Shown here: positions 1 through 7,082 of the stretch, one piece after another
Layout of the letters: every line of letters begins with the position of its first letter
Numbering within the stretch: the stretch's first letter is position 1
Notes under the pieces: generated by a model
What the model was told of the DNA's origin: nothing
What the model saw: only the letters and a program-made list of their open reading frames with translations
Database searches by the model: none
Program-made: the position numbers and the translations under genes
Assembly: GCF_008704425.1 (NCBI RefSeq)
Contig: NZ_CP023696.1
Location: 6,116,501 to 6,180,500, forward strand
Direction of reading: 5' to 3'
Source: Streptomyces fradiae ATCC 10745 = DSM 40063
Lineage (GTDB): Bacteria > Actinomycetota > Actinomycetes > Streptomycetales > Streptomycetaceae
DNA length: 64,000 nt

Positions 1-623
1 AAGTAGTCGGCGAACTTGGCGCCCGCCTCCTCCTTGCCCTCGCGGACCCTCGCCACCAGCCGGCCGCGCGTCCACATCCGCTCGCGCATCTCGCCGATCA
101 GGTCGGCGTCCTCGGAGAAGCGCTCCGTGAGGATCGCCCGCGCGCCCTCCAGCGCGGCGGCCGGGTCCGCGACGCCCTTGTCCGCGTCGACGAACGCGGC
201 GGCGGCCGCGAGCGGCTCCACGCCCGGATCGGCGAGCAGCCCGTCCGCGAGCGGCTCCAGCCCGGCCTCGCGGGCGATCTGCGCCTTGGTGCGCCGCTTC
301 GGCTTGAACGGCAGGTAGATGTCCTCCAGGCGGGCCTTCGTGTCGGCCTGGAGGATGCGCGCCCGCAGCTCCTCGGTCAGCTTGCCCTGCTCGTGTACGG
401 AGTCGAGGATCGCGGCGCGCCGGTCCTCCAGCTCCCGCAGGTACCGCAGCCGCTCCTCCAGGGTGCGCAGCTGGGCGTCGTCGAGCATCCCGGTCGCTTC
501 CTTGCGGTAGCGCGCGATGAACGGCACGGTCGAGCCGCCGTCCAGCAGCTCCACGGCCGCCCTGACCTGCCGCTCCCGTACGCCGAGCTCCTCGGCGATC
601 CTGCCTTCGATGGACGTCGTCAC
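1..623 (-). CDS. tex: Tex family transcription accessory / RNA-binding protein, N-terminal part
   Basis: This is the N-terminal ~207 residues of a Tex/YhgF-type protein; the rest lies left of the window. Translation from a GTG at 623 gives MTTSIEGRIAEELGV and then the family signature VPFIARYRKEATG, followed by the helical YqgF-preceding region with YLPFKPKRRTKAQIA. Tex proteins bind nucleic acid through a C-terminal S1 domain and act in transcription fidelity or RNA turnover; that domain is not visible here. The start was chosen because the conserved N-terminus begins directly after it. The gene reads leftward, away from the divergent low-complexity spacer at 624-911. Confidence 0.88.
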   Translation of the reverse strand, partial: MTTSIEGRIAEELGVRERQVRAAVELLDGGSTVPFIARYRKEATGMLDDAQLRTLEERLRYLRELEDRRAAILDSVHEQGKLTEELRARILQADTKARLEDIYLPFKPKRRTKAQIAREAGLEPLADGLLADPGVEPLAAAAAFVDADKGVADPAAALEGARAILTERFSEDADLIGEMRERMWTRGRLVARVREGKEEAGAKFADY

Positions 624-725
624 GGTGTGTCCCGACCCGCCTTCCCGTGCTTTCGGATTGCGCTCGCATTCTGCCTGGCCCGGCCGGGCCGTGTCGCATT
701 CCGTCGCAGGCGGGTCCGAAGGGCG

Positions 726-790
726 TCCCCGTCCGCGCCCCGGACCCAGCCCGTCCGCGCCCCAGACCCCGTCCGTCCGCGCCCCCGGAC
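726..790. repeat. degenerate short tandem repeat upstream of tex
   Basis: About three imperfect 21-25 bp copies built on CCGTCCGCGCCCC and GGACCC follow each other in the 288-bp spacer 624-911 between the tex start and the 3' end of the SCO6745-like gene. I see no gene in this spacer. The repeat probably reflects slippage in very G+C-rich intergenic DNA. Confidence 0.5.
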
Positions 791-911
791 CCCGTCCGCC
801 GCGTCCACCGGCCGGGGTCCGCCCGGCGCCCGGCCGGGGGGCGTGCATGCCGCGCCCCGGGTGACGGGACCCGGCGGCCACGGCCACCGGCCGGCGCCGG
901 GCCGCGCGGAC

Positions 912-1787
912 TCACCTCCGGCCGGTGAGCCCTGCCGGGAAGGCGCCCGCCTCGGCCGCCGTCGCGAGGAACCCCCTGGCCAGCTCGGTGAGCCGGGCGA
1001 CGCCCGCCTCGCCCAGGTGGGCGTAGGGCGCCGTGTCCATCCGGTCGGTCAGGTCCTCCACCTCCTCGCGCAGCGCCGCGCCCGCCTCGGTGAGCGCGCC
1101 CTCGCCGTCCAGCAGCCCCCGGCCGCGCAGCCGCTCCACGGCGGAGTCCCAGTCCGCCCGCGCCCAGCCGCGCGAGGCCAGCACCCATGTCGTCGAGGCG
1201 CCCGCACTGGTCGCGCCGTGGGCGACCAGGGACTCCAGCGGGTCCAGGCCCGAGGTCAGCAGGGCGGCGAAGTGCGCGTCGCCCCGGTGCTCGCGCAGCA
1301 GCGTCGCCGCGTGCCAGTACGCCAGGTGCGGGGCGTCCGGCACCGGCAGGTCGGCGTGGGCGGCGTACAGCGGCCGGGCGTGCCGGGTGCACGCCTTCGC
1401 GGCGCGCAGCGCCAGCTCGGCTGCCTCCGCCATGGCGGCCGAGTCGGCGGCGTCGCCGAGCAGCCGCCGCACGGTCCGGTCGGCCGCGCGCAGCCGGGCG
1501 GCGAGCGCGTCGGCAGGCGAGGCGCTCTCCCACACGGCGGGCAGGTGCCGGGCGACCAGGTCGTGGCTGAAGTTGTAGAACGTCCCGGTCACCGCCCCGG
1601 CGCCGACGGCGCCCAGCGCGGCGGCGCGCCCCGCGAAGTAGGCGGCGTGCGGGTCCTTCACGCCGGCGGCGGCCAGCTCCTCGGCGTACTCGGGGGAGAA
1701 GTAGACGGAGGCGTGGAAGAGGTTCAGCGGGTGGGCGCAGCGGCGCACCGCGCGCGGCGGCAGCGGGCTCGGGGCAGTCGTCGTCAT
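912..1787 (-). CDS. SCO6745-family protein (helix-rich, winged-helix-like C-terminus)
   Basis: A soluble protein of about 291 residues that I recognise as the Streptomyces SCO6745 family. It has an alpha-helical N-terminal half with motifs such as HPLNLFHASVYFSPE and TFYNFSHDLVA, and a C-terminal part (LRGRGLLDGEGALTEAGAALREE) that resembles the wing region of MarR-type helix-turn-helix proteins. Its biochemical role is unknown to me. Two starts are possible: GTG at 1796 and ATG at 1787. I chose the ATG because MTTTAPSP is the more usual beginning. No partner gene overlaps it. In S. coelicolor the namesake lies near the hopanoid cluster, which fits the order of genes here. Confidence 0.75.
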   Translation of the reverse strand: MTTTAPSPLPPRAVRRCAHPLNLFHASVYFSPEYAEELAAAGVKDPHAAYFAGRAAALGAVGAGAVTGTFYNFSHDLVARHLPAVWESASPADALAARLRAADRTVRRLLGDAADSAAMAEAAELALRAAKACTRHARPLYAAHADLPVPDAPHLAYWHAATLLREHRGDAHFAALLTSGLDPLESLVAHGATSAGASTTWVLASRGWARADWDSAVERLRGRGLLDGEGALTEAGAALREEVEDLTDRMDTAPYAHLGEAGVARLTELARGFLATAAEAGAFPAGLTGRR

Positions 1788-2157
1788 GCCGCACACGCTA
1801 CTGACTGGTCGGTACGGAATACAGGGCTCCGCCTACGCCCGAACGGCCCCAGGAGCGCGGCGGCCGGCGGAAACGGGGCTCCGGCACCCGGTGGCGGGCG
1901 GGCGCGCACCCTCTCACGAAGGCGCTCGGCCGACGGAGCCGGTGGGGGCGCCCGCGCCCTCCGCGGGAGGCCCCCGCATGCCCGTGCCGGCCCGGGGTCC
2001 GGGCGTCCAGGGGCCCGGCGCCCGGGCGTCCGGGTGGCGCGTCCGGCGCGTCCGGTGCTCAGGCCCGCCTCCGGGCACGCCCGCCCCGGCGGGCCGTCGC
2101 CCCGGCTCCCGCCCCCGAGCGGGCTCCGGGGGCCGGGTCGCGAGCCCGGCGGGTGCC
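1788..2157. other. gene-free spacer, 370 bp
   Basis: Nothing convincing is encoded on either strand. The stretch is very G+C rich and contains scattered CGTCCGG and GGGCGTCC repeats around 2000-2060. It separates the start of the SCO6745-family gene from the 3' end of the enoyl-CoA hydratase gene, so any promoter in it would serve the former. Confidence 0.6.
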
Positions 2158-2901
2158 TCAGCCCCGGTAGGTGAAGCGGGGCGGGCGCCGCTCCAGGAAC
2201 GCCGCCACGCCCTCCGCCCGGTCACCGCTCCGGCGGGCCTCCTCCGCCCAGTGCGCGTCCCGGTCGGTGCGCCCGTCGGCGAACTCCTTCGCGGCCGCCT
2301 GGGTCAGCGGCGACCGCGCCAGCAGCACCCGGACGAAGTCCTCCACCCGCTTGTCCAGCCCCCCGGCTGGCAGCAGCTCGTCGACCAGGCCCGTGCGCAG
2401 CGCCCGCTCGTCGTCGATCAGCTCGGCGGAGTACAGCAGGTACTTGGCCGCGGCCGGCCCGACCAGGGAGACCAGCCGCCGCGTGGACGCCGACGGGTAG
2501 ACGATGCCCAGCTTCGCCGGGGTCACCCCGAACCGTGCGCCCTCCTCGGCGAAGCGCAGGTCGCAGGCGGCGGCGAGCTGGCAGCCGCCGCCCACGCAGT
2601 AGCCGCGCACGGCGGCGAGGGTCGGCCGGGGGAAGGCGGCCAGCGCCTCCTCGGCGCGCAGCGCCAGCGACGGCTGCCGGTCGTCCGGTTCGCGCAGCCC
2701 GGAGATGTCGGCCCCGGCGCAGAAGGTGTCCCCGGCGCCGGTCAGGACGAGCGCCCGGACGTCCCGGTCGGCGGCCAGCTCCTCCAGCAGCTCCGGCAGG
2801 GCACGCCACATGCCGGCCGTCATGGCGTTGCGCTTGGCCGGGTTGTGGATGACGACGGTCGCGACCCCGTCCGTGACGCGGTGCTGCAGCTGCGGCTCCA
2901 T
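2158..2901 (-). CDS. enoyl-CoA hydratase/isomerase family protein
   Basis: A 247-residue crotonase-fold protein. The start at MEPQLQHRVTDGVATVVIHNP gives the normal length for the family. The CoA-binding and oxyanion-hole segments are visible: FCAGADISGL around residues 63-72 and AVRGYCVGGGCQLAAACDLRFA around 100-120. The pattern fits hydration or isomerisation of an acyl-CoA thioester in the cytosol, probably in fatty-acid or amino-acid degradation; the exact substrate cannot be read from sequence. It stands alone on the minus strand and is divergent from the DUF308 gene, with only 81 bp between the two starts, so they may share a promoter region. Confidence 0.88.
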   Translation of the reverse strand: MEPQLQHRVTDGVATVVIHNPAKRNAMTAGMWRALPELLEELAADRDVRALVLTGAGDTFCAGADISGLREPDDRQPSLALRAEEALAAFPRPTLAAVRGYCVGGGCQLAAACDLRFAEEGARFGVTPAKLGIVYPSASTRRLVSLVGPAAAKYLLYSAELIDDERALRTGLVDELLPAGGLDKRVEDFVRVLLARSPLTQAAAKEFADGRTDRDAHWAEEARRSGDRAEGVAAFLERRPPRFTYRG

Positions 2902-2982
2902 GGGCCGGATGCTATCCCCGCGGCCCGAACGTACGATCAGGACGGGGGCGCCGCGGCAGTCGCACCAGGAAGCGAGACCCCC

Positions 2983-3678
2983 ATGTCCCCCACCCCCCAC
3001 GCCCCGGACGCCGAGGGCGCCGGACCCCGCCGCCACCTCGCCCTGCTCGTCCCGCTCGGCGTGGTCCTGGTGGCCGGCGGCCTGTTCGGGCTGGTCTACA
3101 CCGGACTGGCCACGCTGACGTCCATGCTGGTCTTCGGCTGGCTGCTGCTGGTCGGCGGCGCGGTGGGCCTCGTCCAGGCGCTGGAGTCCCGCGGTACCGG
3201 CGCCTTCTGGCCGGCCGCGGTGGTCGCCGCGCTGAACATCGCCGCCGGATTCGTGGTGATCCGTCATCCGGGTGAGTCGGCGGAGGCGTTCACCATGTTC
3301 GCGGCGCTGCTCTTCCTGACGGGCGGGGTGTTCCGGCTGGTGGGGAGCGCGGTGGTGCGCGGGCCCCGGTTCGGCTGGTCGCTGCTCCAGGGCGCGTTCG
3401 GCATCGTGCTGGGCCTGCTGGTGCTCTTCGACTGGCCCCGCAGCAGCCTCTACGTGCTGGGGACGTTCTTCTCGCTGGCGCTGTTGTTCGACGGGCTCGG
3501 CCTGATCGCGGCCGGGGTGGGCGGGCGCGGCGCCTCCGGCCCCGTACCGGCCCCCGGCCCCGTACCCGCCACCGGCTCGGGCCCCGCCACCGGCTCGGGG
3601 CGGGAGGCGGCTCCGGAGGGCGTACGGCACAGCGGTACGCGCCCGTCAGAACCCGACCAGAAGCGGCCGGATAGGTAA
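2983..3678 (+). CDS. DUF308/HdeD-like integral membrane protein
   Basis: A 231-residue membrane protein with about six hydrophobic helices between residues 20 and 185, arranged as repeated pairs (LALLVPLGVVLVAGGLFGLV, LVFGWLLLVGGAVGLV, WPAAVVAALNIAAGFVV and so on). This is the layout of the DUF308/HdeD family, whose E. coli member is linked to acid resistance. A Gly/Pro/Ala-rich tail after residue 185 contains VPAPGPVPATGSGPATGSG repeats and is probably cytoplasmic and disordered. The function here is unknown. The ATG start at 2983 was preferred over much earlier in-frame codons because the hydrophobic domain follows immediately. Confidence 0.8.
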   Translation: MSPTPHAPDAEGAGPRRHLALLVPLGVVLVAGGLFGLVYTGLATLTSMLVFGWLLLVGGAVGLVQALESRGTGAFWPAAVVAALNIAAGFVVIRHPGESAEAFTMFAALLFLTGGVFRLVGSAVVRGPRFGWSLLQGAFGIVLGLLVLFDWPRSSLYVLGTFFSLALLFDGLGLIAAGVGGRGASGPVPAPGPVPATGSGPATGSGREAAPEGVRHSGTRPSEPDQKRPDR

Positions 3679-3806
3679 GAAAGCGTTCTGATCACGAGCC
3701 GTATCGCTCGACAACGCGCCAGTTCCGGTCTCCCTCCCGGCGCTCGCGCCCCGAGGCCAACACTCGGTCCGTGGCGACAATCGAGCACGAGGGCGGGAGC
3801 CGGACC

Positions 3807-4250
3807 ATGGAGAGCCGCGGAAGCGTGCCGGCCCGGCCACCGTCGTACGAAGGGGTCTGGCGCTTCACCGCACCGGCGGTGGACGCCTCGGTACCGCGGG
3901 CCCGGCACGCCGTCCGGGACCTGCTGAAGCGCCAGGGGGCCCCGGTCGCCGACGACGCCGTCCAGGGCCTGCTGCTCATCGTCTCCGAACTGGTGACCAA
4001 CGCCGTACGGCACGCGGCGCTGCTCTCCCCGCAGGTCGCGGTGGAGGTCGCGGTCGGCGCCGAGTGGGTCAGGGTCGCCGTCGAGGACGACCACCCGTAC
4101 CGCCCGAAGGCCCTGGAGACCGACTACGGGCAGACCGGCGGGCGCGGCCTGCTGCTGGTGCGCGAGATCACCCGCGCGGCCGGCGGCGTCTGCGACGTCG
4201 AGCGCACCGCGACCGGCGGCAAGATCATCTGGGCCGCGCTGCCCCGCTGA
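3807..4250 (+). CDS. ATP-binding regulatory protein (RsbW/HATPase_c_2-like)
   Basis: A 147-residue single-domain GHKL ATPase. The N box is ELVTNAVRHA, and the G-box region has TGGRGLLLVREI and ends in the usual GGKIIWAALP strand. Hundreds of such proteins occur in streptomycetes; some act as anti-sigma or anti-anti-sigma kinases, but most are uncharacterised. I place the start at ATG 3807 because GGGAG precedes it by about eight bases. A GTG at 3771 would add 12 residues. No sigma factor or antagonist gene is adjacent, so its partner cannot be inferred from context. Confidence 0.82.
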   Translation: MESRGSVPARPPSYEGVWRFTAPAVDASVPRARHAVRDLLKRQGAPVADDAVQGLLLIVSELVTNAVRHAALLSPQVAVEVAVGAEWVRVAVEDDHPYRPKALETDYGQTGGRGLLLVREITRAAGGVCDVERTATGGKIIWAALPR

Positions 4251-4261
4251 CGGCCCGTACG

Positions 4262-4303
4262 CCGCGGCGCGCCCCAGCCGCGTACGGCCGGGGCGCGCCG
4301 CGG
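4262..4303. terminator. hairpin terminator between convergent genes
   Basis: A perfect 14-bp inverted repeat (CCGCGGCGCGCCCC with its complement) and a 14-nt loop lie just after the HATPase gene and downstream of idi on the other strand. It has no T-run, as is usual for streptomycete terminators. It is followed by two copies of CAGGACACCGGGCC. Confidence 0.65.
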
Positions 4304-4446
4304 GCCTCCCTTCTCGGGAGCCGGGCCGGCAGGACACCGGGCCGACAGGACACCGGGCCCGCGGCACACCGGCCCGCAGGTGGCCGCGGAGCCCAGGACG
4401 CCGGCCCGTCAGAGCGCCGGCGCCCCGGTATCGGCGCCCCGGCGCG

Positions 4447-5040
4447 TCACCAGCCGCCAGCGGTCCCCGTCAGCTCCCTGATGGCGGGCCGGGCCGCGTC
4501 GAGCACGGTCATGAACCACGCGGAGAACGGCGCCGACGCGTGCCGCTCCGCCAGCTCCCGCGCCGTCACGAACGCCGTCTCCCCGACCTCGTCCGGGTCC
4601 GGCCGCGGCGGGGCCTGCACCATCCCCACGAACAGGTGGTTGAACTCCTGCTCCACCAGCCCCGACACCGGGTCCGGGTGGTTGTAGCGGACCGTGCCCG
4701 CCTCCGCCATCAGCGACGGCGACACGCCCAGCTCCTCGGAGACCCGCCGGGCGGCGGCCGTGAACGGCGCCTCCCCCGGATACGGGTGCCCGCAGCAGGT
4801 GTTCGACCAGACGCCGGGGGAGTGGTACTTGCCGAGCGCCCGGCGCTGGAGCAGCAGCCGCCCCTCCTCGTCGAAGAGGAACACCGAGAACGCCCGGTGC
4901 AGCCGGCCCGGTGCCCGGTGCGCCGACAGCTTCTCGGCGGTGCCGATGGTGGTGCCGTCCTCGTCGACCAGCTCCAGCATGATCGACGGTGCGGCTCCGT
5001 TCGGCGCGCTGTTCGCCGCGGTGGCAGGTGTGGTCGGCAT
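4447..5040 (-). CDS. idi: isopentenyl-diphosphate delta-isomerase (type I, Nudix fold)
   Basis: The enzyme interconverts IPP and DMAPP, the C5 units for all isoprenoids, including the hopanoids and carotenoids encoded further right. The 197-residue product has HRAFSVFLFDEEGRLLLQRR, then the catalytic cysteine segment SNTCCGHPYPGE and the Nudix-type RRVSEELG, with the acidic metal-binding EFNHLFVG region after it. The ATG at 5040 is preceded by GAAGGA seven bases upstream; longer in-frame starts (to 5115) lack this. It reads leftward as a single gene. Confidence 0.93.
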   Translation of the reverse strand: MPTTPATAANSAPNGAAPSIMLELVDEDGTTIGTAEKLSAHRAPGRLHRAFSVFLFDEEGRLLLQRRALGKYHSPGVWSNTCCGHPYPGEAPFTAAARRVSEELGVSPSLMAEAGTVRYNHPDPVSGLVEQEFNHLFVGMVQAPPRPDPDEVGETAFVTARELAERHASAPFSAWFMTVLDAARPAIRELTGTAGGW

Positions 5041-5226
5041 AACCATCCTTCGCATCGGTTCTCGGCCCTGTGGGGCAAGTCTCAGTCTGCCGTACGCGAG
5101 CCGCTCGCCGGACACGCGATCCCGCGTCCGCCCGGCGCACCACGGCCCCCGTTCCGGTCAGACGACCGGGCCAGACGACCGGGCCGGACGACAGGGCGGC
5201 CGGGGGACGGCCGGCCACCCGCGGGG

Positions 5227-5772
5227 TCAGACGCCGAACGCGGGCGGATAGGTGATGGTCCCGGCGGGCACGACGCCCCCGTCCGCCAGCGGGAGCGCCA
5301 TCATCGCCTCGTCCGGCACCTCGAAGGAGGGCCTGATGCCGTACCGGGAGGCCGGGACGAAGCCGAAGCGCGGGTAGTACGCGGGGTGGCCGAGCACCAG
5401 CACCAGCGGTTCGCCGGCGCGCCGGGCCGCGTCCAGCACCGCCCGCACCACGGCCTGCCCGGCGCCCCGCCGCTGGTGCCCGGGGGCCACCGCCACCGGG
5501 GCGAGGGCCGCCGCCGGGGCGTCCCCGACCCGGCAGCGGGTGATCAGGGCGTACGCCGCGACCGAGCCGTCCGGCGCCTCGGCGACGTACGACAGGCCGG
5601 GCAGCCAGGCGTCCGGGTCGGCGCGCAGCGCGTCGACGAGGTCCGCCTCGGCGGTGGTGTCGAAGGCGGCGGCGTTCACCGCGCGCACGGCGGCGCGGTC
5701 GGCGTCCGCCTCGGGGCGGGTGCGCCATCCCGGCCGCGGGGAGGGGGCCGTCGGCCGCGGGGTCAGTGGCAC
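5227..5772 (-). CDS. GNAT family N-acetyltransferase
   Basis: About 181 residues. The acetyl-CoA-binding motif A is LAPVAVAPGHQRRGAGQAVVRA, and the second signature PLVLVLGHPAYYPRFGFVPA is typical of the YhbS/predicted-acetyltransferase subgroup. The acceptor is unknown. The start is set at GTG 5772, which overlaps the stop of the upstream cation exporter by 10 bp and implies translational coupling with it. The N-terminal 20 residues are Pro/Arg rich. A role in modifying small molecules or metal-stress products would be speculation. Confidence 0.85.
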   Translation of the reverse strand: MPLTPRPTAPSPRPGWRTRPEADADRAAVRAVNAAAFDTTAEADLVDALRADPDAWLPGLSYVAEAPDGSVAAYALITRCRVGDAPAAALAPVAVAPGHQRRGAGQAVVRAVLDAARRAGEPLVLVLGHPAYYPRFGFVPASRYGIRPSFEVPDEAMMALPLADGGVVPAGTITYPPAFGV

Positions 5773-6704
5773 AGCCCCGCCTCGTGGGCCGCGTGCCCGC
5801 TGGGCTCCAGCTGGAAGGTGCAGTGCTCCACGTCGAAGTGGCCCACCAGGCACTCCTGGAGCGCGTGCAGCGTCTTCTCGTGCCCGGGGCCCTCCAGGGC
5901 GCTCGCCTCGACGACCACGTGCGCCGACAGCACCGGCATACCGGACGTGATCGTCCACGCGTGCAGGTCGTGGACGTCCTCCACACCGGGGAGAGCCAGC
6001 ATGTGCCGCCGCACCTCCGTCATGTCCACGCCCTTCGGGGCCGCCTCCAGCAGGACGTCCAGCGTCTCACGGAGCAGCCTCACCGTGCGCGGCACGATCA
6101 TCACCGCGATCACCAGCGAAGCGATCGGGTCCGCCGCCTGCCAGCCGGTGGCCAGGATCACCCCGGCGGCCACCAGCACCGTCACCGAGCCCAGGGCGTC
6201 CGCCAGCACCTCCAGATAGGCGCCGCGCACGTTCAGGCTCTCCTTCTGGCCGCGCACCAGCAGGGACAGGGAGACCATGTTCGCGACCAGGCCGACCAGG
6301 GCGAAGACGATCGTCAAGCCGCCCTTGGTCTCGGCGGGCGCCATGAAGCGCTGGACCGCCTCGAACAGCACGTAGCCGCCCGCGCCCAGGAGCAGCAGGC
6401 AGTTCGCCAGTGCCGCCAGGATCTCGGCGCGGGCGTAGCCGTAGGTGCGCTTGGCGGTGGCCGGGCGGTTCGCCATGTGGATGGCGAGCAGCGCCATCCC
6501 GAGCCCCACCGCGTCGGTTGCCATGTGGGTCGCGTCGGCGATCAGGGCGAGCGAGTCGGCGAGGACGCCGCCGACGATCTCCACGACCATCACGGAGAGC
6601 GTGATGGTGAGCGCCACCCGCAGCCGCCAGCGGTGCGCGGCGCCCGCCGTCCCGGGGGGCGGCGGCCCTCCGTGCGTGTGCCCGTGGTTGTGCCCAGCCC
6701 CCAT
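5763..6704 (-). CDS. cation diffusion facilitator (CzcD/ZitB-like) metal exporter
   Basis: A 313-residue CDF transporter exporting Zn2+ or a similar divalent cation in exchange for protons. A His-rich N-terminus (MGAGHNHGHTHGG) precedes six predicted membrane helices, with the metal-site pattern SLALIADATHMATDA in the second helix and ADPIASLVIAVMIV in the fifth. The cytoplasmic C-terminal domain carries DLHAWTITSGMPVLSAHVVVE. It is co-transcribed with the GNAT gene behind it. A 7-7-7 inverted repeat lies just upstream (6728-6748) and could be a metal-regulator operator. Confidence 0.9.
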   Translation of the reverse strand: MGAGHNHGHTHGGPPPPGTAGAAHRWRLRVALTITLSVMVVEIVGGVLADSLALIADATHMATDAVGLGMALLAIHMANRPATAKRTYGYARAEILAALANCLLLLGAGGYVLFEAVQRFMAPAETKGGLTIVFALVGLVANMVSLSLLVRGQKESLNVRGAYLEVLADALGSVTVLVAAGVILATGWQAADPIASLVIAVMIVPRTVRLLRETLDVLLEAAPKGVDMTEVRRHMLALPGVEDVHDLHAWTITSGMPVLSAHVVVEASALEGPGHEKTLHALQECLVGHFDVEHCTFQLEPSGHAAHEAGLCH

Positions 6705-7082
6705 GAGTCGCCTCCAGATCAGTGCCGTGACCGCTTTCCGCGCGGTCAGTCAACTACGGGTGGGGGGTATGGGCAAGCCGGGGCTGAACACCGTTGTCAT
6801 TGCCTCTGACCTGGGCTTCCCCGCCTCCCGCCCGCGCGGGTCCGCGCTCCGGCGGAGCGGGCGGGACCGGTGGTGCGCGGGGCCGCCGCGACCTGGGGTT
6901 TGTGACCCGAGCCGGTGATCGAGGATGATGGGCGCGCCGTCGGCACGGGACGCCGCCGTACACCGAAACCTCGGTGAACCGCGCCTTCCACCCATCCGAT
7001 AGCCTCTGCCGACGTGCCGCCGCCCGCGACCGGGCCGAGCCCCGCACACCCAGCAGCTTTCAGCTCCAAGGAGTGAGTTCGT
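6705..7082. other. divergent promoter region, 378 bp, no gene
   Basis: This stretch lies between the CDF exporter (leftward) and the DUF5941 operon (rightward). I see no coding sequence. It contains one clear inverted repeat (6728-6748) and, at its right end, the AAGGAG ribosome site at 7068-7073 that sets the CTG start of the next gene. Confidence 0.6.
6728..6748. promoter_or_regulatory. candidate operator, inverted repeat TGACCGC-N7-GCGGTCA
   Basis: Two perfect 7-bp arms are separated by 7 bp, centred 34 bp before the ATG of the CDF exporter. The size and position suit a dimeric repressor such as an ArsR/SmtB- or CopY-type metal sensor, but no such regulator gene is nearby. This is inference from symmetry only. 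Confidence 0.4.
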
